DNA from: Miscanthus floridulus
Lineage: Eukaryota > Streptophyta > Magnoliopsida > Poales > Poaceae
Direction: 5' to 3'
NCBI RefSeq assembly: GCF_019320115.1
Contig: NC_089587.1
Location: 107,557,158 to 107,621,157, forward strand
Length of the DNA stretch: 64,000 bases
A program made the position numbers and the translations under genes. Under the pieces are notes generated by a model. That model was given only the letters and a program-made list of their open reading frames with translations. It was not told the origin of the DNA and ran no database searches. Positions 45,469 to 57,073 of this stretch are shown here, piece by piece. Positions within the stretch are counted from its first letter, which is position 1, and every line of letters starts with the position of its first letter.

Positions 45469-47630
45469 TGTAAGTGCATCTAGCCCTTTAGTGGGTTTTG
45501 GTGAATTGAATAACACCATTAAAGGTCTAACAAGTTTGCTAAGTGTTGAATATGAAATTGAGTTTATTGCATACACTTGTGGATTATGGAATGAGAAGTA
45601 TGTTCAACAAAAAGGCAAACTTGATGATATTCCACATAATGTTCAAATCAAGGCCAAAATTGTGTATTGTTGTATTGGAAGATCACAGAAACAATATAGT
45701 TCAAGAGAAAGACAACAATGCAAATGGAGTTGATGATTTTGGATTGATCTCAATAATGGCTTGCTTTGCAAGAACAAGAAAAGTTTGATAGTGGATTAGC
45801 TTTGATCAAGGATTGAAGAATGAATCAAGAGTGTATAAGTGAGGAAATGTTAAGCAAAGGTGAAATGACAAAGGAGACAATGTATAATGGATATAAGATG
45901 TTCTCTACATTGGTTTGCTTGTATGGATAAAGATTTGAAAAATCACTTTGCATTGACTTGATCAAGCTAAAAGTATGAAGATAGATATTGTAGTGAGTAT
46001 TAGGAGTGTCAAACCAAAATGAAAAGGACATAAGGAATCATGAATTGGCTTGACCATATTGATGTTGATTCATATATGTTTTTATGTGAATCAAACTAAA
46101 GCTTGATTGATCTCAACATTCATATCTAGAAGATATTCAAGCAAGGATCATAATTTTGAAGAAATGGTTTTTCAATAGATACTTAATATGATGTGACTTG
46201 AGTATGGCTAGTTAAGGTGAAGACAGCAAGGAAAGGGCTTCGAGGGACTAAGCAAAGGTGAAGGGCAAGCAATGGCTTGAGGACCGAGCTACCATGGCTA
46301 AGGTGAAGAATAGAGTACTTGCATTGATTTGAGGAACTAATCGAGCTATGAGGAGTCATATTGTGTTGTGGATCAAATCATTATTGGAAGTGACTTGAAG
46401 CCATGGATTGAACTCACATGTGTTGAAATGGTTCAAGTCATATGCTTAAGGTATAATGGGAATGAGGACAATACATTCGATGGTGGAGCACCCAATTATA
46501 AAAAGGATGCGGTGACCAACTTAAAGGTGTTTAAATTCTTTGATATTTTGAATTTGAGTTTAGGAAAATCCGTACTATAAAGGGGGATACAATACACAAG
46601 CTTTAATGTGCAACCAAGTGCTCATTTACCATCTAAATATCCTTAAAGCCTCAGCCAAGATAGCAAGCTTTGCAATCCTATCTTTTGTGCTGCCTGGCAA
46701 GTGAGGCACTGCCGCACTACGGCACTGCCGTAGTTCAGCCACGTCACTGCCACGACTTAACTGACCGTTGGGAGCAGGGGGTACTTATACCTCTTATCTT
46801 CCTCTCCAATGGCTCTCTGGAACCTCCTGCTCATTCCAGCTCATCAAAAATAGAAAAGAGCTGCTCACTCTCTCCCTCACTCACCATTGGAGACCCTCAA
46901 GCTTCTCTCTTTGATTCCCTTCCAAATCCAAGAGAGTTTGAGCCTCCAAACTGCATTAGAGAGCAGCCACAACTGTTCTTCATCTCCTAGAGCACTTGGT
47001 TCACATTCAAGCTGGCGGATTGTGTTTGTTACTCTTGGAGCTTGCTCCTAGCCAACAAGAGCGTCGCCTGTGGAGCTTGCCAACTTGTGTGGTAGCCCCG
47101 GGAGGTTTGTAATCACCCCAAACAGCTAGTGAAATCACCCCTCATCTCAAGAGTTCATTCTCTTGACTTGAGAATGAGGAAAGAGTTGAAAGAGACCCAA
47201 ATCCTTTGTGGCAACCTCAACAACATGGACATTGGCAAGCCTTAGTGGCGAGCTGAACCACAAGATAAATCGGTGTCTCACTTGTGTTCTTGTGATTTGC
47301 ATTGCTATACTTGTATTTGTGGTGATTCTAGGGTTTGGTCCCGATCTACTTGCTCGTGCACTTCTGCCAACATCTAGGTGGTGGAATAGACTCTACCCTA
47401 CCCCAGGAACATCAGTAATTTGCTCAATCTACTTTTCTTTAGGTAGTTTTTGAATTGTAGTTCAAGCTTGTCTATAGGCGCGGTAGTGCCACACTTTTGT
47501 GAGGCAGTGCCATAGTGCGGTAGTGCTGCACCTTGGGAGCAGCAGTGCTACACCTAGAATTTAACTTCCGCTACGAGTTTGTTTTAAACAGGCCTATTCA
47601 CCCCCTCTAGGCGACATCAAGTTCCTTTCA
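45469..47630 (+). repeat. 5' LTR of the second Sirevirus-like element
   Basis: TG...CA ends, closing ...CCCCCTCTAGGCGACATC...TTTCA before the primer-binding site. Contains repeated 'TGCCGCACTACGGCACTGCCG'-like palindromic pieces around 46700-46745 and 47480-47560, rich in CG. No second LTR copy is available for dating. Confidence 0.8.
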
Positions 47631-47682
47631 ATTGGTATAAGAGCAAGGCTCTCAATTTAGGGCTTAATTGCCTTGGGAGACG

Positions 47683-49843
47683 ATGTCGACAAGTGAGGGG
47701 GTATATTTAGAACTTCTACTCTTAAATGGCTCAAATTATGCATCTTGGTCTACTAGTGTGCTTGATGTTTTTGGGCTATGGGTCCTCATATTGAGCGGAT
47801 TGTAGATGTGAGTATTTTACCTCCTAGTGACGATTTGGACATCTTATCTAAAGAGGAAGTAAAATGTTTACAACACAATGCTCAAGCTACTAATGTCTTA
47901 TTTAGTGCTTTGAGTGAAGATGTTTTTGATGCCTTCATATTTGGAGATGATGAACCACTTGATGATGCTCATATCATTTGGACCACACTCGGAAAAATAT
48001 GACAAGTCCAAATGTAATGAGAAGTTGCTCTCATTTGAGGAACCACTTGAGGAGTGCTCAACTTCACCGACAAATGAAGAGCCTCAAGTGATTCTCCCAA
48101 AAGGTCCAAGTGATCATGCCACATCCACTTCCTCACCAACCTATGACTTAATGGAAGAAACTTGTGATCGGTGAAGGCCAAATGATGAATCCACCTCACC
48201 AAGAAGCTCAAGTCTCTATGCCACTCCTCATTTGGGTCTCATGGCAAAGAAAGAGAAGAATGTGGCAAGTCAAAGTGAGAGTGAAGGTGAAAGTGAGAGT
48301 GAGAGTGAAGATGAAAGTGATGATGATGAGTTCAATCAACACTTGGCATGTCTAAGCAAGAAAGACAAGTTGATGGTGCTCAAGCTCATAGAGAAAATTC
48401 AAGATCAAGAAGAAACACTTCACGAGCAAGAAGAGTTTCTCATCAATAAGATCAAATGCTTGGAGAAGTTGACCAAAAAGCGCGAAAAGCTTAAGTGCTC
48501 TCATGCTAGTTTGGTCGAAAGGTATGAGAACTTGTCAATTGAGCAAACTTGTACTATTAACTCTCTATCTTGTATTGCCAAATTAGAAGATGAGAATTAT
48601 GTGCTCAAGAACAAGGTGGGAAGGCTCACTAGCAAGAATGAGATCTTACAAGAAGATCATGATGAGCTTTTGTGCTCTCATGAGAAGCTTATGGATTCTC
48701 ATCTCATGCTAGAAATTGCTCATGAGGTTGTGGTAACAACGGTAAAATCATACCAACCTCACACTCACAAGTGCACATATACACAAGTTCCATATATTTT
48801 ATCATGTGCTAACAATTGTTGCTCTCAAGCAAGCCAACCTTTCATTGAGCATGTAATTGTAGAAATTTGTGATGATTCCATTACAAAAGAAAATGAAGAG
48901 CTCAAGGAAGAAGTTGAGAGGCTAAGAAGGGACTTGATTCAATGGAAGGGCAAGTGCAATGCTAACCTTCTCAAGATAACCGTAAAGACATGGTGAAGAA
49001 GCTTGAGAAGGGATCAACCGAAGCATGCATCAAGCCCCATCAAGAAGGACACAAGTCCAACAGTGCCAAAGTCAAGGGGAAATTTGAAGAAGTGCAATCT
49101 GTCCAAAATATAGCAGTTCAGCTCAAGGCTGCAGAGGTTCTAGGATGCGGCAATGCTGCATCATAGTGCGGTAGTGCCACACCTGGGCAGAACAGCAAAG
49201 CCCCAAGGCCACCAAGGTGCAACTTCAACCAAAGAGGACTCTCATCACTTGCTTTAGGTGCAAGAAGGAGGGTCACCATGTAAGAGATTGCTCCTTGAAG
49301 AAGGAAAACAAAGGCTTGAGTAAGATTCAAGAGAAGAAGAAGCTGCCTCATGTCAAGTGCCTCAAGTGTTCTAACATGGGACACAATGCCTCTATGTGTT
49401 CCAACAAGGTTGATGACCAAGCCACACTTCCAAAGAAGAAGACAAGAAGAAACAAGAGGAAATGTTATGGTTGCAATGAGAAGGGACATGAAATTGGCTC
49501 ATGTTCTAACAAGAAAAGTGAAAGCCTTGTGTCATCAAGAAAGATGCTCATTAGCAAGGTAGCAAACAAGAAGCAAGATAAAAAGATATCTTACAAGATC
49601 AAGCGTCGCATTTGCTACACTTGCCAAGGAAAGGGACATCTAAGTATGGATTGTCCCATGGGTAACACTCCGAAGCTCAACTCATCAATTGATTCAAATT
49701 TGCTTAGGAGGCCCAGAAATGACACTTGTGCTGGAAAGGTGATTTGTTCCCCACGTGCTAGCACAAAGGCCATTTGGGTGCCTAAGTCTCTTGTGACTAA
49801 CCTTGATGGACCCAACATAGTTTGGGTACCAAGTTGTGCTTGA
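47683..49843 (+). pseudogene. Sirevirus-like Gag with coiled coil and four CCHC zinc knuckles
   Basis: Starts at ATG 47683 (GSNYASWSTSVLDVF, a Copia Gag start). It shifts frame near 47775 (to 47778-48002), returns near 48000, and has a TGA near 48172. The next open block, 48232-48996, has a Ser/Glu repeat (SESEGESESESED) and a long coiled coil (EKIQDQEETLHEQEEFLI). After a shift near 48990, block 49217-49843 holds four knuckles: CFRCKKEGHHVRDC, CLKCSNMGHNASMC, CYGCNEKGHEIGSC and CYTCQGKGHLSMDC, ending IVWVPSCA before TGA. The VWVP tail matches the pre-protease linker of the first Sirevirus copy. Plant Copia Gags usually have one or two knuckles. Confidence 0.8.
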
Positions 49844-51545
49844 TGAGTGTTGTAGGTACTTAAAGGTGGTATGGAGCTTTGGGGTGCTTGAGCAAGTTAA
49901 TTGAAAATATGATCTCAAGCTATCAATCTTATTCATATTGTCTATTTTCTCAAGATTGACCCAAGGACAACTTGATGGATATTTTTCTAACTTCATACTC
50001 ACCTCAAGCAAGATCTTATTCATGTTGTAGATAATGAGGAACCACCTTGCAAGGCAATCAAGCTAATAGCCATTGGTGATATTAGACCACAAGAAATCCG
50101 GGCCACTATAGAGGAGGATCCTCAAGTTGCCGTTGCTCTAGAACCAACTGATGTAGCATCAGCAACAAGGAGCAGCAGTTGACAATAGTCCAATTCGAGG
50201 ACAAAACCTACAACCCATATTTGAGCAAAAAGAAGTTGAAACTCATGATGGAAGTGATTCATTTCTATGTGATGAAAATGGATGGTCAACTCAAAGACCA
50301 ATCTCTAGTGCCATAACCAAGAGCTCACCAAAACATTGAAAATGAGTGGTAATCTCTAAAATCACAAGTGCATGATATTTTCAAATTTTACTCCTTTGTG
50401 TCTTGTGTAGCCACTTAGGAAAATAAAGCACTTGAGGATATAAATTGGTTGTTGGTCATTCTGGATGAAAAGTATGATTGGAATTGAATTGATCATCCAC
50501 ACCAAGCAACATACATGACTTGGGTTTTCTTTGTAGACTTCAAACCAAGAATTTCAAGAAAGCCAAGAATAAAGAATCAAGCTCAAGTAGAGGCACTCAT
50601 CACTCATACTTCAAGAACTCTCTACTTGATGGAATCTTGTTTAATGGTAGATTGCCAAATTCTCATTCTTATCTTATGGCCATCTATATGTTCTAATGGA
50701 TGTAAGTATTTCTTGGCATACTTTAATTCAAATATTCTATTGTTACCATGACCTAGACGTAGAGTGAAATCCTAAGTTCTTAAGTGAATAAAGTGCTATC
50801 TGAGAAATTCAAATACTTAAAGCACTTATCAAAAGGGAATTTACTCTATGACTAGTGTTGTGAGACTAATCTTTCTCTCTAAGTGATTTATGTAGTCTCA
50901 CTAAATGAGAATGTGTTTCTCGAATAGAGTGTTCTATCATAGGAAGATCATCAATCCAAAACTATGTGATGTGCTCTCTCTTTCTAGTTAATTTAGAATT
51001 GATTCATCTATTTTAGCCACTCACCATAATATGGCTTAAATCTACCCTTTTGGACTTAATTGACCAACCATGCACATTTACATTTCCATTCCACTCTAAA
51101 GAATGTGTATGAGGGTTTAAGGGAGATTTAGTCTATGTTATGAGGTTTCTCTATTTTAGTAACCCATTTGTCTTCCACACATGAAAGGTTACTAAATGAG
51201 AAAATAGTGCTTGTGTTACTAATGCCCTCTTGTGTTGAGCTTATTTATAGAAAATCAAGAAAAAGAGGTTGTGCTTGTTTAACTAAATAAATCACAAGCC
51301 CATGGTTACTCTTCACCTGAAGAAAGATGAGGTTGCTAGAGGCCAAACAGACCAAATTCTCAGTATGGATAAAATCAAGTTTGAGGTTGAGTTGAATAAG
51401 CTATATTGGAAGAATTCATAAGACAACAAGTATCAATAAGAGAACTGAATGGAAATAACATCTTGTGAGTATTCTCAACCAAATTCACCTCAAGATTGGA
51501 CAAGAAGAAGAGAAGAATTGGGAATTATCAAATCTAACCAGAAAA
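49844..51545 (+). other. Decayed remainder of the second Sirevirus-like element
   Basis: Only short relics are readable, such as KAIKLIAIGDIRPQE (about 50060), matching the integrase-RT linker of the first Sirevirus copy (GDIKP). No protease, reverse transcriptase or RNase H motif is recognisable. From 50750 on it is AT-rich, with no 3' LTR. Confidence 0.6.
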
Positions 51546-52500
51546 TTGAAATTCTATGTGCGCACTTAAGCAAAGAAGTTAGAGTGAGTGATAAAAGTGT
51601 CAGACTTAAGGCAAAGCAGAAAGGTCCAAACATAGTGAGAACAATCATCAAGAATAATGAGATAATATTTGTAACCGGACACACTAATAACGAGTGAGGT
51701 CCAAAGGTCACAATGTATCAAATTGAATTTATTATGGACTCTAGATTGTGAGGAATCAAAGGGAAGACGAACATGCCGACCTAATTGGCAAGCATGACAA
51801 ACATGATTATTTTTTGGTTTAGTGCAAGAAATAGCTTGAGAGCTAATGAGCTTGGACAAAGCTTCTAAGCCAAGGTGACCAAGGCGCCAGTGCCACAAGG
51901 TAGTGGACACAGACGTAGTGGCAAGGGTAGGTGTGCTGGTGGGTGGGAGGAACGGGTAGTGGTCGCCTGTGTTATTGCACCTGGCGATCATGCTGCGAGT
52001 TTGGAGATCCTTCACAGAAAGGCCAAAATGGTCAAATTCTATAGAACAATTATTGTCGGTGGTAAAGCGATGGATAGAAATCAAATTTTTGATAATGCTA
52101 GGTGTGACTAAGACATTATTAAGAAAAAGAGGACGATTAGGTGTAGGAAAATAATATGACCTAGTGGAAGTAATGGGAAGCAAAGCCCTGTTACCAATGA
52201 CAATTGATGAAGGACCGAACAAGTAAAGAGGGTGTGAGGATGATAGAATACCAGCATTGTTAGTCATATGAGTGCCAGCACTAGAGTTAGCGTACCACTC
52301 GGTGGGCTGCTGCTGGGGCGGAGTGACCGCGAAGGAGGGTGTTGGGGCGGGCGTGCCATAGACTCCCCCGTACTAGAAGCCGGGTGGTGTCCTAAAGCCA
52401 GACGGGGCACCGAAGCCAGGAACACCATAGCTAGCCTGTGGAAAGCCGTAGGGTAGCATGGTGTGTGGCAGCGAGGCGCGAGCGCACGTGGTGGGGGAAG
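51546..52500 (-). pseudogene. Minus-strand Copia element, 5' part: Gag linker, protease, integrase start
   Basis: Minus strand from about 52500: a Pro/Gly/Tyr-rich Gag linker and PPQQQPTEWYANSSAGTHM. The protease motif has Asn and Ser-Ala where the family has Asp-Ser-Gly, so the active site is lost. ISIHRFTTDN, the integrase zinc finger (WHWRLGHLG...CHACQLGRH) and the first integrase Asp region (IHCDLWTS, LIILDDCSHYVWTF) follow. It ends FFA, stop, VRT, stop near 51550. It fits upstream of the piece at 43708-45468 but lacks the stretch between. Confidence 0.85.
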
Positions 52501-52705
52501 TTTTTTTTTGGAATGCAAGAGTCACGTAAAGCAGCCTTGGATTGTGCAGACTGAGCGGATGACACAAGCACGAGCAGAGCGGGCGAGCGGTGCCGCATCG
52601 CCTGGACGTGCGGAGAGCAGAGGCGTGCCACTAGGTGTGTGCGATCAGGTCAGCACGGGGATGAGCGGCTGCTGGGGTGCGCGCTCAATTAGGTTAGACG
52701 GGGAT
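52501..52705. other. Junction of unclear origin
   Basis: GC-rich, between the Gag linker of the minus-strand Copia and the RNase H of the plus-strand Copia. No 5' LTR of the minus-strand element is found here, so it is a truncation or rearrangement point. Confidence 0.45.
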
Positions 52706-53344
52706 TAATGGCTGCATGTGTATTTAACTCTAACTAGACCAGATATTTCTCTCAGTTAATAAGGTTTGTCAGTATTTGCACACTCTAACCATAGTACATT
52801 GGGCAACAGTTAAAAGGATTCTTAGATATATAAAATACACGACGAAGGCTGGACTTCATATTAACAAATCTTCTTCCTTGCTCGTTAGTGCCTTTTCTGA
52901 TGCAGATTGGGCAGGGTGCTTGGATGATCGATGTTCCACTGGAGGTTTTGTTGTTTTCTTATGTCCCAACCTTGTTTCCTGGAGTGCTCCAAAATAGGCT
53001 ACAGTGCCAAGATCGAGTACTGAGGCTAAATATAAAGCGCTTGCAGATGTTACAGCAGAAATCATGTGGATTCAAACTCTATTGCAGGAAATTGGAGTTC
53101 ATGCTCCTCGAACAGCCAAGATTTGGTGTGATAACATAGGAGCTAAATATCTTTCTGCTAATCCGGTTTTTCATGCTCGTACTAAACATATTGAAGTTGA
53201 TTATCCCTTTGTTTGAGAAAGGGTCACTAGAAAACTTCTTGATATAGAACATATATCCACTAAAGATCAAGTTGCAGATGGCTTCACAAAACCCCTAGGT
53301 GTGCGGCAGCTGGAAATCTTCAAGAACAATCTAAACATGAAATG
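52706..53344 (+). pseudogene. Plus-strand Copia fragment: end of RT and RNase H
   Basis: Begins near YLTLTRPD, then [26 protein letters not shown], a TAG at 52998, [41 protein letters not shown] at 53214, and ADGFTKPL. It ends NNLNMK at the TGA at about 53342. These are the RNase H steps of the Ale/Retrofit-like Copia group. The upstream RT, integrase and Gag of this copy are missing. Confidence 0.88.
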
Positions 53345-53362
53345 ATTAGATTGAGCGGGGAG

Positions 53363-53646
53363 TGTTAGATAAACAGGTATGCATGTATGTTGTACGTGTC
53401 TTCCTAATATGTAACAATCAAGGATATCTTAGCCCAGGAGAATAGGTAGTCCCTGTTGAATAGGTAGACCTGGTAGTTTGTGAGTTGTTATGATCCGAAT
53501 CTCCTGGGCTAGCACCAGGTTGTTGTACTCTATGTAAAGGCCACGCACAGGGCTGTTCTGTGCATAGAAGCTAACACGAAGCCATCATACTCTCGATATT
53601 GAGAGATGACATTCATCCCACGCTCTTGCACCTCTGATCTTTCACA
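53363..53646 (+). repeat. Single Copia LTR shared by two element bodies
   Basis: 284 bp, TGTTAGATAAACAGG...CTTTCACA. To its left are RNase H and a polypurine tract (GAGCGGGGAG, 53353-53362), as expected before a 3' LTR. To its right is a primer-binding site TGGTCATCAGAGCC (53647-53660), as expected after a 5' LTR. Confidence 0.85.
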
Positions 53647-53681
53647 TGGTCATCAGAGCCAGTTTTGCTTAGGATAGACTC

Positions 53682-56366
53682 ATGGCTTCAAGCGCTAGCT
53701 CTGCCAATCCCTTCTTCTACAAAGTCTCCGAGAAGCTGACCAAGGGTAACCACGTGCTATGGCAAGCGCAGGTGCTTACCGTGATACGCGATGCCCGAAT
53801 GGAGGGGCACATCAACGGCAAGACCGTTGCCCCTGACGTCGAGATCTTCGAGAAGGCAACAGATATGGCAAGACCATCAAGACTGCAAATCCGGTGTATG
53901 AGGAGTGGTTCGCTCAGGATCAACAGATCATGGGGTTCCTTTTTGCATCTGTCTCCAAGGAGGTATTTGTGCAGATTGCTATGTCACAGACGGTAGCACA
54001 AGCATGGCAGGTGGTGGGAAGCTAGTTCATCGCCCAGAGCCGTGCACGATCCATAAATGTGCGCCTTGCCTTGTCCACCATGCAGAAGGGCAACTCATCC
54101 GTCACTGAGTATTTCAGTAAGATTCGTGCACTCAGTGATGAGATGACAGCAGTCAGCAAACCACTTGATGATAAAGAACTGATGGCATACATACTCAATG
54201 GATTGGATCTTGGCTTCAATCCACTGGTCACTTCCCTTGTTGCAAGGGTCGAGCCTGTTTCTCTCAATGAGCTGTACTCTTAGATGCTCAGTTTTGAGAA
54301 CAGACTTGATCTGAAGCAAGGGGGGCAGTGGCGACTCCAACGTGAATGCCGCAAATAGAGGTGGTCGCCGGTGGCTCTAGCGGCCATGTTTTTGGCGGCC
54401 GTGGATGTGGCAATCACGGACGCAGAGGACAAGCACCTCGTCGTGGTCATGGAGGTCAACAACGCCAACAATTTAACCAGCAGCGCTTCAACTCTGGCAA
54501 CGTCGTCAACACTAGCTCCACCGATGATCGGCCCCTATGTCTGGTTTGCTACAAGAAGGGTCATGATGCCTCTGTATGTTGGCACAGGTTCGATGAAAAT
54601 TTTGTCCCAGATCCAAAACTTGTGGCCGCTGCACAACACTCCTACACAGTCGACACCAATTGGTACACGAACACTAGGGCGACAGATCACATCACCAGCA
54701 CCGGGGAACTGGAGAAGCTTTCAGTATGTGACAAGTACCAAGGAAATGATCAGAATCACACTGTGAATGGTGAAGGTATGGAAATTAAACATATTGGTCA
54801 CTCCATTGTTCATACCCTTGGTCGCAATTTGCATCTAAAAAATATTCTTCATGTTCCATGTGCCACCAAAAATTTAATCTCTGTTCATCGACTTGTTAAA
54901 GATAATTCTGCTTTTTTAGAATTTCACCCTGAATATTTTTTGGTTAAGGATCAGGCCACGAAGGACACCATCCTTTAGGGTAGATGTCACAAGGGCCTTT
55001 ATCCTCTCCCTTTGGCATCAATAAAGCAGGTCTTCAGTGTCGACAAACCATCTCTATCACGGTGGCATGATCGCTTGGGACATCCACCTCTTCCCATTGT
55101 CACAAGAGTAATTAGCAGTAATAGTCTGCCGTGTCTTGCTTAGTCAAAAAAAGAGTCTGTTTGTGATTTATGTCAACAGGCCAAAAGCCATCAGCTTCTG
55201 TACCCTAGGTCGTCTAGTGTTTCAAGGCATCCTTTAGAACTCATTTTTTCTGATGTTTGGGGTCCTGCATCCAGTTCCATTGGAGAAAATAAATATTATG
55301 TCAGCTTCATTGATGATTATAGTAAATTCACTTGGGTTTATCTTCTCAAGTTCAAATCGGACATGTTTCAGAGATTTCATGAGTTCCAAAATCTTGTCGA
55401 GAGACTCTTTGACCGAAAAATTGTTTCTATGCAAACTGATTGGGGTGGAGAGTATCAAAAACTTCATTCCTTCTTTGAAAAAGTCGGCATAACTCATTTT
55501 GTTTCCTACCCACATGCACATCAACAAAATGGAGCTACCAAGAGGAAACATCAACACATTGTTGAAGTCGGATTGTCTGTCCTTACCCGTGCTTCTATGC
55601 CCCTTAAATTTTGGGATGAAGCTTTCCTTGCTGCCACATATATCATAAATAGAATTCCTAGTAAAGTTATTGCCTTCACAACACCCCTTGAGCAACTTTT
55701 TAAACATCAGCCCGACTATTCTATCCATCAAGTTTTTGGGTGTGCTTGCTAGCCCAACCTTCGGCCCTATAACAGTCACAAACTTCAATTTCGTTCTAAA
55801 CAGTGCGTGTTTCTAGGGTACAACAATATGCATAAGGGGTTCAAATGCCTTGATGTTTCGTCAAGGCATGTTTATATTTCCCGAGACGTTACTTTTGATG
55901 AGTCTATTTTTCCCTTCTTCACTTTACACTCCAATGCTGGTGCCCGTCTTCGCTCCGATATTTCCCTTCTTCCTCCTAACGTTCTTAATCCTGCTTATGA
56001 TCGAGGGGGAAAATTTATGGGTGATCATATGTTTAATTCTAATCCTTCTAACCCTATTTTTGTTGAAGAAAATACAACAAATGATACAAGAGTAGATGGA
56101 GGAACGGAGGCACTATTGAAGAAAATACAGCAACAAATAATATAGGAGTAGATGGAGGGAATGAAGGCACCATAGCAATCTTGCCTGGCACGATATAGGT
56201 AGCACCAGGCGCTGTAGGGGACTCCTCAGGATTGGTTCAGGTGTCCTCAGAATCACCTGCTAGCCAACCAGAACTCCATCCAACCAATAATGCTACTCCA
56301 AGATCAACAAACGAACCAAAAGCTATGATCAGACCAAGGACATGGTTGCAGGGTGAAATTCGACAG
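53682..56366 (+). pseudogene. Plus-strand Copia Gag, protease and integrase, interrupted
   Basis: ATG 53682 (MASSASSANPFFYKV). A one-base shift near 53868 changes frame; there are stops at about 54023 and 54281 and another shift near 54340. Knuckle CLVCYKKGHDASVC is near 54545. The protease active site is altered (NTRATDHI for DTGATDHI). Integrase: WHDRLGH, CDLCQQAK, FSDVWGP, FIDDYSKF, MQTDWGGEY, then QQNGATKRKH, where Lys replaces the catalytic Glu. VFLGYNNMHKGF follows. The frame degrades after 56145 and stops at 56366 against a Gypsy LTR; RT and RNase H may resume beyond this window. Confidence 0.88.
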
Positions 56367-57019
56367 TGTTGTGGGCGCTGGCATTTACCATACCGAGTGA
56401 ACATGGTGAAACTCCTCATATGCCTCTAGGCATCAATAGTATAGCAGGTACCGACATCTACCATACCCGAACAAAACGACGCAACCTCCCACGTGCATCC
56501 GATATCCAACAGTGTTATGGGCGCCTACCATCATCATGTACCCGCTGGCATAGGCAACAAGGTTAGAAGCATATGTACTCTCTCTCTTTCTCTCTCACTT
56601 GTGAGGCCATCTCCTTCATCTATAAAAGGGGATGCACTCGCTCCCAACATTCAAGTGATTCTAGACTCATTAGATCGATCAAGTTCACTAGTTCACAACC
56701 ACAAAACCGCTAGGTTCGAACCTCAAGCGCACGCTTGAATACTTAGCTCATAGTAGAGCTTCTGTCGCTCTCGGCCCTTCCGATCGGAGTCCGAGCGGAC
56801 CTCTTGTACTCCACATCTTTCTCCTTCTCGTTTGTAACCCCCACTGCAAACTTCGAGCACCTAGGCTCAGGAATAAAGTCACCGACCAACTCAAACTAGA
56901 CGTAGGGCACGTTGCCTGAACTAGTATAAATCCTGTGTCATTGAGTGCTAGGCCACCTCCGATCACAACATATGGCAAAATTACAAATATTTACTTGTTG
57001 GTCACTTTCTGCACCGACA
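56367..57019 (+). repeat. 5' LTR of the Tat-type Gypsy element
   Basis: The right end, TTTCTGCACCGACA, is fixed by the primer-binding site at 57021. The left end is set at TGTTGTGGGCGCTGG, where the Copia frame stops; a related TGTTATGGGCGCC lies inside at 56512. CTATAAAAGG at 56620-56629 is a good TATA box. The left border is tentative because the second LTR is out of view. Confidence 0.72.
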
Positions 57020-57020
57020 G

Positions 57021-57040
57021 TTGGCGCCGTCCGTGGGGAA
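57021..57040 (+). other. Primer-binding site, TTGGCGCCGTCCGTGGGGAA
   Basis: One base after the LTR. This sequence type marks Tat-lineage Gypsy elements in grasses; the tRNA used was not determined. Confidence 0.8.
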
Positions 57041-57073
57041 GACGTTGTATGTTCAACACTTTTTGGTCATCGG

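Larger units (their letters stand above)
45469..51545 (+). mobile_element. Second Sirevirus-like element, 5' LTR and gag kept, 3' end lost
   Basis: Opens TGTAAGTGCATCTAGCCC, close to the LTR start of the element at 21114 (TGAAAGCATCTAGGCC). It contains a 2162-bp LTR, primer-binding site TGGTATAAGAGC (47633-47644), a long gag, and a decayed non-coding remainder. No 3' LTR is found. It lies inside a minus-strand Copia element whose two halves face each other across it. The right edge, about 51535-51552, is where the Copia integrase frame ends. Confidence 0.82.

Noticed and set aside
55234..55788. 184-aa minus-strand frame
   Set aside because: It lies exactly antisense to the Copia integrase, whose catalytic motifs explain the plus strand.
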